Assembly: GCA_965238045.1 (NCBI GenBank)
Contig: CBDEGU010000012.1
Span: 744,001 to 808,000 of the forward strand
From: CBDEGU01 sp965238045
Lineage (GTDB): Bacteria; Acidobacteriota; Terriglobia; Bryobacterales; UBA6623
Reading direction: 5' to 3'
Length of the DNA stretch: 64,000 nt
This document shows positions 17,213 through 26,195 of this stretch, one piece after another. The number at the start of each line of letters is the position of its first letter. The first letter of the stretch is position 1. The translations under genes and the position numbers were made by a program. The notes under the pieces were generated by a model that saw nothing but the letters and a program-made list of their open reading frames with translations, did not search any database and was not told where the DNA came from.

Positions 17213-18316
17213 GTGTCCGTTGAAATGCTGAACTTCTACAAGAAGTATCTTCTTCCCGGTTTCGTGTTCCAGTCGATTGTGATCGGCGGCGGTTATGGGA
17301 CCGGCCGCGAGTTGGTCGAGTTCTTTCTGAGGGAGAGCCCGGCGGGCGGCTACTTGGGCATGCTGGTCGCCACGGTGGTATGGGGCGTGATCCTGGCGCT
17401 AGGTTTTGAGCTGGCGCGGCTAGGCAGATACTACGACTACCGGAGGTTTCTGAATGCGCTGCTGGGCCGCGGCTGGATGGCGTTCGAGGTGCTCTACGTG
17501 CTGTCGGTGATTCTGACGACGGCGGTGGTCGGGTCGGCGTCGGGAGAACTGCTGAATGAAACCATCGGCTGGCCTCGTATCGTGGGTACTCTCCTCCTGA
17601 TATCGCTCGTTGGTCTGTTTGCTTACTCGGGCAGCAGTCTCATTGAGAAGTTCTTTTCCGTGTGGTCGTTGGGACTCTACGTTGTCTACTTCATCGTGAT
17701 TGTGCTCGTTGTCAAGGAGTCGAGCGACGCGATCTTCAGCAACATGACTCTCTGGAAAGAGGATTCGGGGTGGCTGCTGGGCGGTTTGAAGTACGGCGCG
17801 TACAACCTGGCCGCGCTGCCGGCGATGCTGTTCTCGCTGCGGCATCTCGAACATCGGCGTGAGGCGCTTGGTGCGGGAATGTTGGCGGCCGTGATCGCAA
17901 TGTTCCCAGGCATGCTGATCTACACGGCGTTTCTAGCCAACTATCCGGCAATTATGGAAGAAGCGATTCCGGCCAATTTCGTTCTCAGCGGCCTGGGGAT
18001 GCCTGGGTTCCAGACGTTCTTCCAAATCATTCTCTTCGGCACGTTCATCGAGACGGGAACGGGCATGATCCACGGATTCAACGAGCGGATCGCGGGCACG
18101 ATGAAAGAGCGCGGAGGGACGATGTCGCACTGGCAGCGGCTGGGCGTCGCGGCGGGTTTGCTGGTGGTGGCGATCTGGATGGCGGACCGGTTTGGGCTGG
18201 TCAAGCTGATTAGCGATGGGTATGGCTTGATTACTTATGGTTTTTGGGTTCTGTTTTTGTTGCCGATCTTGGTGATGGGGTCGTGGAGGATCTTTACCGG
18301 AAACCGCGCGCAATAG
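17213..18316 (+). CDS. YkvI-family membrane protein
   Basis: About 367 residues with some ten hydrophobic helices. The start is taken at GTG 17213 because AAGGG (17202-17206) is six bases upstream; an in-frame TTG at 17207 would touch that site, and ATG 17225 is also possible. The N-terminal FVFQSIVIGGGYGTGRELVEFF segment, with its Gly-rich unwound first helix, is characteristic of the YkvI group, distantly related to LeuT-fold amino acid and branched-chain transporters. The transported solute is unknown. The gene is isolated, with the convergent Gfo/Idh gene 78 bp downstream. Confidence 0.8.
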   Translation: MSVEMLNFYKKYLLPGFVFQSIVIGGGYGTGRELVEFFLRESPAGGYLGMLVATVVWGVILALGFELARLGRYYDYRRFLNALLGRGWMAFEVLYVLSVILTTAVVGSASGELLNETIGWPRIVGTLLLISLVGLFAYSGSSLIEKFFSVWSLGLYVVYFIVIVLVVKESSDAIFSNMTLWKEDSGWLLGGLKYGAYNLAALPAMLFSLRHLEHRREALGAGMLAAVIAMFPGMLIYTAFLANYPAIMEEAIPANFVLSGLGMPGFQTFFQIILFGTFIETGTGMIHGFNERIAGTMKERGGTMSHWQRLGVAAGLLVVAIWMADRFGLVKLISDGYGLITYGFWVLFLLPILVMGSWRIFTGNRAQ

Positions 18317-18394
18317 GTTACGTGCAGGTCGTCCCGGAGCAGGACTTTCCGCGCCCCGAGAGGCATCTGGGCAACGGCCGCGCGCTGGGCGCCG

Positions 18395-19576
<1,182 letters not shown>

Positions 19577-19650
19577 GACAGGCCTCCGTGAATTGGAGCG
19601 TAGCGAATTGGGTGTGCCGAGCCGAGTGTAGCGAATTGGTGACGGGCGGC

Positions 19651-21057
19651 TCAAGCCAGCAATTGCTTTAGAGTCGAGACGAGCTTGTCGCGCGGAACCT
19701 CTTGCTGGCCGAAGCGGCCGGCCTTCCACTCTTCGTGCGAGCGGACTTCGGCGGACTTCTGGCGGCCGAGGGTCATCTCCTTGACGGTGACGACGCCGCG
19801 CCCGGCTTCATCCGGACCCATGATGACGACGAAGGGAATATCGAGGCGGTCGGCTCGCTGAAGCTGCTTGCCCAGCCGCTTTGGTTTTCCCACATGGATC
19901 TCGGTACGAATGCCGGCCCGGCGCAGCTCATGGGTGATGGCGAGGTATTGGGGGATCAGGCCGGCGTCCATGGCGGTGACTAGCACTTGGGAAGTGGTCT
20001 TTCGGAGGGGAATTCTGTCGAGCTCGATGAGCGCGGCCAGCAGCCGGTCCACGCCGATCGAGGCACCGGTGGCGGGGATGCGGCGGCCGGTAAAACGCAT
20101 CACCAAATCGTCGTAGCGCCCGCCGCCGAAGATCGAGCCGAACTTCGGCGCGTCGAGCAAGGTCGCTTCAAACACCGGGCCGGTGTAGTAGGCGAGGCCG
20201 CGCGCGATGCTAGGATCAACGACCACGCGGTCGCCGGCATAACCCAGTGCCGCGAGGTTGGACGAGATGCGGGCGATGACATCGATCTCCCCGGCGGCAT
20301 GTTCCAGGCTCGCGAAAAGATCGCGCAGTTGCGCCAGAACATCGTCGCGGCTCTCACCCCGAATGGCGAGAAACCGTTCGATCTTGCCGACCTGGTCGAG
20401 CGACAACCCGAGCCCGCGAATTCTGTCGCCCGAGTCGTCGGTATAACCGGTCGTCAGCTCGAGCCGTACTTTGTCAAAACCGAGCTTATCGAGCTTGTCG
20501 AGTACGCGAAACACAGCCGCGCCCTGGCCACTCGCAATGGCGGCGTAGTCCAGCAGCAGGTTCAAAATCTTGCGACTCGAGAAGCGGACACGATAGGCGC
20601 CTACCTTGAGCGCATCGAGCGTGTCGCACATGGCGGCGAGAATTTCCGTGTCGGCGACCTCGGAGTCCGCGCCGACCGAATCGAGGTCAAATTGGGTGAA
20701 CTCACGGAAGCGTCCTGGCTCAGGCTTGTCGGCGCGCCAGACCGAAGCCACCTGATAGCGGCGCAACGGCAAGACAAGGTCCTGGTGCTGCGCAACGAGG
20801 CGCGAAAGCGGCACCGTGAGGTCAAAGCGCAAACCGAGCTGCTCCTCCTCGGGATTCGAGACGGTGAAGATGGAATGCTGCGCTTCCTCGCCGGCCGAGC
20901 CCGAAAGCACGTCGAGGTACTCGACGGCCGGCGTCTCGATGGGCGAAAATCCGTACAACTCATACACGCCGCGGATGGTCTCGATCATATGCTGGCGCGC
21001 CAGAACAGTTTCGGGAAGAAGGTCGCGCAAGCCGCGCGAAAGACGTGGTTCCACCAT
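19651..21057 (-). CDS. hisS: histidyl-tRNA synthetase
   Basis: 468 residues from the ATG giving MVEPRLSRGLRDLLPE; an upstream in-frame ATG would add 11 residues. It is a class II synthetase that charges tRNA-His. Motif 1 lies in the RLSRGLRDLLPETVLARQHM region. Motif 2 is around VWRADKPEPGRFREFTQFDLD. The histidine-specific ARGLAYYTGPVFEATL and FGSIFGGGRYDDL follow. The C-terminal anticodon-binding domain begins near SQVLVTAMDAG. It is probably independently transcribed: the upstream NUDIX gene ends 87 bp before its start, on the same strand. Confidence 0.96.
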   Translation of the reverse strand: MVEPRLSRGLRDLLPETVLARQHMIETIRGVYELYGFSPIETPAVEYLDVLSGSAGEEAQHSIFTVSNPEEEQLGLRFDLTVPLSRLVAQHQDLVLPLRRYQVASVWRADKPEPGRFREFTQFDLDSVGADSEVADTEILAAMCDTLDALKVGAYRVRFSSRKILNLLLDYAAIASGQGAAVFRVLDKLDKLGFDKVRLELTTGYTDDSGDRIRGLGLSLDQVGKIERFLAIRGESRDDVLAQLRDLFASLEHAAGEIDVIARISSNLAALGYAGDRVVVDPSIARGLAYYTGPVFEATLLDAPKFGSIFGGGRYDDLVMRFTGRRIPATGASIGVDRLLAALIELDRIPLRKTTSQVLVTAMDAGLIPQYLAITHELRRAGIRTEIHVGKPKRLGKQLQRADRLDIPFVVIMGPDEAGRGVVTVKEMTLGRQKSAEVRSHEEWKAGRFGQQEVPRDKLVSTLKQLLA

Positions 21058-21144
21058 GGGGGATTCGAGAGAGTACGGACCGGCTTCCAAGAGAACGCCT
21101 CAGCGTAGCACTAACCGGGATGGCCGTTCAGCCGGCGGATCCGC

Positions 21145-21687
21145 TCACGATCCGGGCGAACCTCTGGAGAGGAAATACAGTCCGGCAGGGACTTTCGGGT
21201 CGATCAGCAAGCCTTCCTGCTCGCGCTGTTGCAACCAGCGGTCGACTTCCGGCAAGGGGACAAGATGGACCTGGATGTCCTCGGAGCCCACGCCGCCGCC
21301 TGGGCCCACCTTTTCGATATCCAGCGCCTGGACGAAGGTAATGATTTCCGAAGTCAATCCGCAAGAAGAGGGCCCGCGACCGAGCAGGGTCATCTGCCCG
21401 GCCTGGTAGCCTGTTTCCTCTTCCAGTTCGCGATGGGCGGCATCGAAGAGCTGTTCGCCGTCTTCTCCTTCCTCATCGCCCACCAGCCCCGCCGCCCACT
21501 CGATGATTCTCGCATCGACGGGCAGCCGGTACTGTTCCACGAAAACCGCCTCCTGGCCGGCGGTCACCGCAACCACGACGACGACTTCGGTGATGCCGCG
21601 GCGGGCGACATACTCCCAGCCATCGCGGACTCGCAATTCGAGAAAGCGTCCCGAGCCAAGAATGGTCTCATCGCGGGATGGATTCAT
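21145..21687 (-). CDS. NUDIX hydrolase (ADP-ribose pyrophosphatase-like)
   Basis: 180 residues. A NUDIX box is present (EQLFDAAHRELEEETGYQAG) with the REL-EEETG catalytic helix intact. The loop before it (GLVGDEEGEDG) is about two residues longer than the G-x5-E consensus. Upstream, VFVEQYRLPVDARIIEWAAG is the typical ADP-ribose/NudF-type segment that places the substrate. It probably hydrolyses ADP-ribose or a related nucleoside diphosphate compound in the cytosol. The nicotinamidase gene lies 42 bp upstream on the same strand, so the two may form a small NAD-recycling unit. Confidence 0.88.
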   Translation of the reverse strand: MNPSRDETILGSGRFLELRVRDGWEYVARRGITEVVVVVAVTAGQEAVFVEQYRLPVDARIIEWAAGLVGDEEGEDGEQLFDAAHRELEEETGYQAGQMTLLGRGPSSCGLTSEIITFVQALDIEKVGPGGGVGSEDIQVHLVPLPEVDRWLQQREQEGLLIDPKVPAGLYFLSRGSPGS

Positions 21688-21729
21688 GGTGGTTGGGGGA
21701 GCGAAACGAGGGCGGCGAGCGGTTGCTCA

Positions 21730-22383
21730 TCAGAGTTCGGCGCTGGTTACGATTTTAACGCCGGCGTCGCGCATCTGATCGAGCGAGCGTGCGACATCGC
21801 CTGGCGTGAGGTCGATGCCGCGGCAGCCATCCTCGATGACCCTCATCGCGAAACCGCTCTCGACGCCATCAAGGGCGCTGAACTTGACACAGTAGTCGGT
21901 GGCCAGACCAAGCAGATAGACCTCCCGAACATCGTTCTCTCTGAGATAGTCCGCCAGTCCGGTATCGCGACGCCGGGCGTTGTCGAAGAAGCAGCTATAA
22001 CTATCGACCCGCGGATCGGTTCCTTTGTGGAATACCTTGCGCAGCCGCGACTGATCGAGACCGGCCTGAAACCTCGCGCCGCTGGTGTTCTCAATGCAGT
22101 GGTCGGGCCAGAGGACTTGATCGACGCCATGAAGGTTGATCGTGTCACCGGGTTTGTGACCTGGATGCCGCGAGGCGAAACTGCCGTGACCGGGCGGGTG
22201 CCAGTCCTGCGTGGCGACGACGAACTCGAAGCGCTTCATCAGCCGGTTGGCCGGTTCCACGACCGCGTCGCCGCCTGGCACGCCCAGCGCACCCCCAGGC
22301 ATGAAATCGTTCTGCAAGTCCACGACGATCAAAGCTCGCACAAGAGTCTCCGGAACAGGCGCGCTCGAAGAGGAGGGCGACAT
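21730..22383 (-). CDS. pncA: nicotinamidase / isochorismatase-family hydrolase
   Basis: 217 residues. It deamidates nicotinamide to nicotinate for NAD salvage. The catalytic triad is recognisable: Asp22 in ALIVVDLQNDF, the Lys in RKVFHKGTD, and the Cys in LLGLATDYCVKFSA. The metal-binding DWHPPGHGSFASRH stretch and the VLWPDHCIENT segment are typical of PncA rather than generic isochorismatases. It is followed at 42 bp by the NUDIX gene. Confidence 0.92.
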   Translation of the reverse strand: MSPSSSSAPVPETLVRALIVVDLQNDFMPGGALGVPGGDAVVEPANRLMKRFEFVVATQDWHPPGHGSFASRHPGHKPGDTINLHGVDQVLWPDHCIENTSGARFQAGLDQSRLRKVFHKGTDPRVDSYSCFFDNARRRDTGLADYLRENDVREVYLLGLATDYCVKFSALDGVESGFAMRVIEDGCRGIDLTPGDVARSLDQMRDAGVKIVTSAEL

Positions 22384-22476
22384 CGCATCATGTCATATTG
22401 TCCTATCCGGCGAACGAGAAAGCCAGCCCCCGAGGGTTGCTGAGAAGAGGTTGCCAATACGGAATGGCTTGTGGGC

Positions 22477-22482
22477 TATAAT
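22477..22482 (+). promoter_or_regulatory. candidate -10 box
   Basis: A consensus TATAAT lies 12 bases before the GGGAGG ribosome site of the amidohydrolase gene. A TTGCCA at 22451-22456 is upstream but with a 20-base spacer, too long for a standard sigma-70 pair, so recognition may depend on the -10 alone or on an activator. Confidence 0.4.
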
Positions 22483-22506
22483 CCTTGCACCGTTGGGAGG
22501 TGCATC

Positions 22507-23505
22507 GTGAAGGACGACAGCAAGAGGAAGTCCGCGTCGCTGACAAGACGCGAATGGCTGGCATCGGCCGCCGGCGCCGGCGCGTTGGCGTGCCGCGAAG
22601 GCGAGTCCCCTGCCCCGCCGGCTGAAAATCCAACAGCGTCGTCCCTCGACGGAAGGATCATTGACGCACATGTGCATATCTGGATTCCGGACATCGCACG
22701 TTATCCCTTGGACCCGGGTTTCAAGAAAGAGGACATGCAGCCGGTGAGTTTCACGGCGGAGGAACTGTTCGCGCACTGCAAGCCGTCGGGCGTGAATCGG
22801 ATCAACCTCATCCAGATGTCGTACTACCGGCTGGATCACAGCTACATGCTCGACATGATGGAGAAGTACCCGGAGAATTTCGCCGGAACCGGCGTGCTGC
22901 CCGATGTGCTCGAGGAAGGACTCGGCCCGGCGGAGATGATGGTCGAACTGGCCCCGAAGCGCGTCTACGCGTTTCGTGTTCGCGGCGGAATCCACCGGCC
23001 GGAGTTAGGCAAGCAGTGGATGAGCCATCCCAAGTGGGACAAGATGTTCCAGACCGGCGCGGAACGTAATCTTGCGTTGAGCTTTCTGATGAACCCCGGC
23101 GACATTGCCGAGGTCGGCCGGATGTGCGAAAAGTACCCTTCGACGCCCGTGATTATCGATCACTTGGCGCGCATCGGGGCCAACGAGCCGGTCGAGGATT
23201 CTCAGGTCGCCGAGTTGTGCGCCCTGGCGAAGCACAAGCGAATCATGGTCAAGGTAGGCGCATTCTACGCGCTGGGGGAGGCCAAGGCTCCCTATACCGA
23301 TATGTTGCCCATGATCGAGAGAGTCGTGGAAGCGTTCGGTCCGGAACGCTGTATGTGGGAGAGCGACTGTCCGTTTCAGGTTCAGCCTCCTCATACCTAT
23401 GATGCGTCGCTGGCGCTGATTCGCGATCATGCTGATTTCTTGAGCCCCTCGGACAAAGAGCATCTGCTTGTCACGACGGCGGAGAAGTTCTTCTTTGACC
23501 GCTGA
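22507..23505 (+). CDS. amidohydrolase 2-family metallohydrolase, exported
   Basis: 332 residues from the GTG at 22507, six bases after GGGAGG (22495-22500). The N-terminus has a Tat-like TRREWLASAAGAGALAC, and the Cys directly after it may be lipidated. The TIM-barrel core shows RIIDAHVHIWIPD (HxH metal ligands), VFRVRGGIHRPE, VIIDHLARIG and the late RCMWESDCPFQ with the catalytic Asp. This places it with amidohydrolase 2 proteins such as lactonases and ACMSD-like decarboxylases. The substrate is unassigned. It is divergent from pncA and appears to be a single gene. Confidence 0.87.
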   Translation: MKDDSKRKSASLTRREWLASAAGAGALACREGESPAPPAENPTASSLDGRIIDAHVHIWIPDIARYPLDPGFKKEDMQPVSFTAEELFAHCKPSGVNRINLIQMSYYRLDHSYMLDMMEKYPENFAGTGVLPDVLEEGLGPAEMMVELAPKRVYAFRVRGGIHRPELGKQWMSHPKWDKMFQTGAERNLALSFLMNPGDIAEVGRMCEKYPSTPVIIDHLARIGANEPVEDSQVAELCALAKHKRIMVKVGAFYALGEAKAPYTDMLPMIERVVEAFGPERCMWESDCPFQVQPPHTYDASLALIRDHADFLSPSDKEHLLVTTAEKFFFDR

Positions 23506-23592
23506 GAGCGCCGGGGGCGAGTCGCGATACTCTTACTCTTGTCCTTCGGTGAAGAGTATTGGGGCTAGCAGCCCGTGGTGGAAGTCGGGCTA

Positions 23593-24426
23593 CTAGGAGG
23601 AACGAAAGAGGCCCAATAGAAGGGTTTTGAAATCCCGCAACACAGAACTGGCTTGGGCCTCCAGGCGGGCGTCTACCGGCAGGACCGGCCTCGGATCGAG
23701 CCCCGCGGCGCCGACTTTCGAAAAACCCACAGCGCCGATCGCGAAGCCCGCCGCCGAAGCGATGGGCACGAGGATGTCTCGGGGGTTGAAGCCCAGTGCG
23801 CCGGAGTAACGGCTCAGCAGTCCGAAGGAGGCGTTGGCGGCGAAACCGAGTCCGAAACTCAGGAAGATGATTTTCACGTTGCGGGTGACTTCCAGCCGGA
23901 AGAGGGTTCCAATGCTGACCAGCAGCAAACATAGCAAGGTCAGCGCCATGCTAACACTGCGCTCCTGGTCTCGCCAAAAGCGGGTCCAGGTCCCGATCGA
24001 AGTGTCCATCATTGTCATCGACAAAAGGATACCCACTACGGCGACCGAAGCCGCGTAGATGCCCAACTGCGCGAGGCGCTGGAGGCCGGAGTAATCTCGA
24101 AACATCGCGCGAGCCGTCTCCACAAGGACACAGAACAGCAGTATGGCGTTGATGGGCGTAAACACCGCGAATAGCCAACCATAAAAGAGGCGAAATGCTC
24201 TTGTATCAGGATCCAGCCAGTGGACGCCCGCCAAGAGGGCGGCGGAAAAGAGAGGAATAATTACAAGATACGCGAGCAGGGCTCTGTGCCTAGATGTCAA
24301 ACCGAACCGGAGAATCTTACCGGCCCAGAATATTTGCAGCGGAATGGAAACCGCGGTCGCTACCTTTGGAATCACCACCGCCAGTGCCGCAACGTCTTCC
24401 ATCCCACTTGACCGTACGCCGATCAT
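23593..24426 (-). CDS. multi-pass membrane protein, 7-TM-like, unknown function
   Basis: 277 residues from the ATG at the complement of 24424-24426; the ATG eight codons downstream (giving MEDVAALAVV) is an alternative. About seven hydrophobic helices are visible, ending in an Ala/Gly-rich helix (PIASAAGFAIGAVGFSKVGA) and a soluble tail. The overall look is that of a 7-TM sensor or histidine-kinase input domain without a kinase, but no family was recognised. Its start overlaps the stop of a possible 89-residue frame (ATGA), hinting at coupling with the short genes upstream. Confidence 0.6.
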   Translation of the reverse strand: MIGVRSSGMEDVAALAVVIPKVATAVSIPLQIFWAGKILRFGLTSRHRALLAYLVIIPLFSAALLAGVHWLDPDTRAFRLFYGWLFAVFTPINAILLFCVLVETARAMFRDYSGLQRLAQLGIYAASVAVVGILLSMTMMDTSIGTWTRFWRDQERSVSMALTLLCLLLVSIGTLFRLEVTRNVKIIFLSFGLGFAANASFGLLSRYSGALGFNPRDILVPIASAAGFAIGAVGFSKVGAAGLDPRPVLPVDARLEAQASSVLRDFKTLLLGLFRSS

Positions 24427-24692
24427 AGCACGGCGTTTTGAGATCTGAAGACTCCGCGCTCCGAGGCCCGCGCGCCAGAGTGGGCACACTGAACTGAGGA
24501 CACTCCTCCAGCGTCCCCGCAGTGCTTCCACGGGGTGTTGTGAAAACAAGACTGGAGCTCGGCCCGCAAAAGGGACAAGGCCCTTCTCACCGGTCCGGAC
24601 AAATAGTTGAACGTGTCGAGCGGCCCGCGACCTGGCCCGCGCAGTTCGGCGACGGTTAGTCGCAGTCCATACAAGGGTCTCCAAGACCGCAC
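24423..24692 (-). CDS. doubtful 89-residue frame
   Basis: An open frame from a GTG start, 89 residues, with no recognisable family. It is listed because its TGA overlaps the ATG of the membrane protein gene and its start lies inside the end of the Cys-rich peptide gene, a layout seen in compact operons. It has three Cys and an amphipathic RALSLLRAELQSCF segment. Against it: no ribosome site is evident, it is rich in Arg, and its composition is unremarkable for a chance frame. If it is not real, 24427-24655 is a leader without genes. Confidence 0.22.
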   Translation of the reverse strand: MRSWRPLYGLRLTVAELRGPGRGPLDTFNYLSGPVRRALSLLRAELQSCFHNTPWKHCGDAGGVSSVQCAHSGARASERGVFRSQNAVL

Positions 24693-24832
24693 TCAATATC
24701 GGGCCAGCATGTTCCGCAGTCAGCCCGCAACTCCGGCTCTGAGGATTGCGCCTCAATGAACCAGTGGGCCATGAATCCCGCGACCACCAGCTTTACCGTG
24801 AGTAAACTAACAAACATAGATTTCCGCAACAT
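24656..24832 (-). CDS. short Cys-rich exported peptide
   Basis: 58 residues. The ATG has AGGAG with a 7-base spacing in front (ATAGGAGAACACGATG). The N-terminus MLRKSMFVSLLTVKLVVAGF is a typical signal or anchor sequence, followed by a short acidic segment and a tail with five Cys at residues 39, 42, 48, 54 and 57 (CGTCWPDIECGLGDPCMDCD). No family was recognised; the density of Cys, Pro and Gly suggests a disulfide-stabilised or metal-binding extracellular peptide. The membrane protein gene lies 230 bp downstream on the same strand, and an IS element is inserted 90 bp upstream. Confidence 0.55.
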   Translation of the reverse strand: MLRKSMFVSLLTVKLVVAGFMAHWFIEAQSSEPELRADCGTCWPDIECGLGDPCMDCD

Positions 24833-24872
24833 CGTGTTCTCCTATTTGTATCCCCGTGAGATTAATAACGCA

Positions 24873-24897
24873 GCATGCACGTGACTTTACTGCATGC
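24873..24897. promoter_or_regulatory. inverted repeat upstream of Cys-rich peptide gene
   Basis: GCATGCA and TGCATGC, separated by 11 bp, lie about 40 bp upstream of the peptide start codon and just inside the IS insertion point. The size and spacing fit a dimeric repressor site, but nothing links it to a known regulator. Confidence 0.35.
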
Positions 24898-24922
24898 AAG
24901 GCATACAACTGATTTTGACGGG

Positions 24923-25959
24923 GATGGGTATTCACTTGACTCAGGTATTTTGAAATGGCCCCTACATGTTGTGGTTGTCCGTAGCGCGTGTTGCGGTGCC
25001 TCCGACCAGCGACTTGTAGGGCGCCGGTTGGACGGCGACGGCCTGCTGAACCAGGCGGTAGAAGAGCTTGCCTCGGCTTCTGGACTTGCGGCGGTTGAAG
25101 CGGAAGGTGAATTCGTCGAGGTAGTAGTCGAGATGCTCGTGGCTGACGGCTCCTTGATGCGTACCCAGTATCCAACGCTTCAGTAACGACACCACGCGAT
25201 GCACGCGGGGGAGCAGTTGAGAGGCTCGTGCCGGTTGCCCGTCCAGGTAGCTCACCTCGTGGCGATAGCCGTCGCTTTCGAGTGGCTCGTATCCCAGCCA
25301 GCCGTCCGTGTGGACCACGCTGCCGGGTTCGACCGACTCGCCGACGAAGGCCATCAAGCTGTCCCCAGAGGCGTTCGGAATCGTGCGCATCCGAACTCGT
25401 CCGATGCCGGCGCCATCTTCCTCGGCCGCTACTACAATCAGCGCTTTCGCGTCGGTTTGGCGGCCCCGCACGCCCTCCTCCAGGGCTCCTAAGTAAGTCT
25501 CGTCAACCTCAACGCGCCCGCTGAGGCGATCACGTCCGGGCCGCACCATAGCGCGCCGAAGCTTGTGCAACCAAGTCCAGGCCGTCTTGTAGCTGCCCAG
25601 GCCCAACACCCGCTGCAATCCCAATGCACTCGCCCCGTTCTTCTGGCTGGTGAGCCACCACATTGCTCGAAACCAACTCTGGAGCGGCTTGCGGGTGTCT
25701 TGAAAGATTGTGCCTGCTGTCGCCGAAGCTTGATGCCCGCAGCTTGCACACTGCAGCAGCACCGTGCGCACCGCCCAGGTTTTGTCATGCCCGCATCGCG
25801 GACAACGAAAACCCTCCGGCCAGCGGAGTTGACACAGATACTCCCGACAGGCCTGCTCGCTAGCGAAACGCGCCTCGAACTCGGCCAAATTCCGGGGATA
25901 ATCTTCCATCGCCCAAGATCCTACATCTTGGGGTCACCTGAGTCAAGTAAATACCCATC
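24923..25959 (-). mobile_element. IS1595/ISXO2-type insertion sequence, copy 1
   Basis: 1037 bp. The ends are inverted repeats starting GATGGGTATTYACTTGACTC and matching for about 24 bp with one mismatch. Perfect 8-bp target duplications TTGACGGG flank it (24915-24922 and 25960-25967), as known for the IS1595 family. One transposase gene fills the inside. Between the right end and the transposase start lies a hairpin with 8-bp arms (CCCAAGAT / ATCTTGGG) that could limit transposase translation. The empty site is intergenic, between the Cys-rich peptide and the histidine kinase gene. Confidence 0.95.
24962..25909 (-). CDS. IS1595-family transposase (ISXO2-like)
   Basis: 315 residues, full length. 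The N-terminal zinc ribbon has two CxxC pairs (FRCPRCGHDK and LQCASCGHQ) after a short helix that opens the reading frame. The catalytic domain has the first Asp in GRVEVDETYLGA, the second in VVHTDGWLGYEPL, and the acidic third position in the YYLDEFTFRFNRR region. Both the ribbon and the DDE core look intact, so this copy should be able to move itself and to serve other copies in trans. Confidence 0.95.
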   Translation of the reverse strand: MEDYPRNLAEFEARFASEQACREYLCQLRWPEGFRCPRCGHDKTWAVRTVLLQCASCGHQASATAGTIFQDTRKPLQSWFRAMWWLTSQKNGASALGLQRVLGLGSYKTAWTWLHKLRRAMVRPGRDRLSGRVEVDETYLGALEEGVRGRQTDAKALIVVAAEEDGAGIGRVRMRTIPNASGDSLMAFVGESVEPGSVVHTDGWLGYEPLESDGYRHEVSYLDGQPARASQLLPRVHRVVSLLKRWILGTHQGAVSHEHLDYYLDEFTFRFNRRKSRSRGKLFYRLVQQAVAVQPAPYKSLVGGTATRATDNHNM

Positions 25960-26195
25960 TTGACGGGAATAAACATTGGAGGCAGAATATCACCGGATGC
26001 CATGAACAGGGTATGAATGTCCTTTCTTTTCCGAAAAACGAAAACAGGAAGTCCGCTTGTTAGGAACAAATGCCGGACGTGTTTCGGCGAAAGGGTCTCG
26101 GTGCTATTCCGGCGGTGGGGCAATTCCAGGAGGCACTACTCCGGTTTTTTCTTCAAGTGCGCGGCGCGGGGTTCCCCGGCCGGAGCGCCTTCGCT

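Noticed and set aside
26125..26155. Terminator-like hairpin with T6 on the plus strand before the histidine kinase end
   Set aside because: The stem is only about six pairs with a bulge, and no plus-strand gene precedes it.
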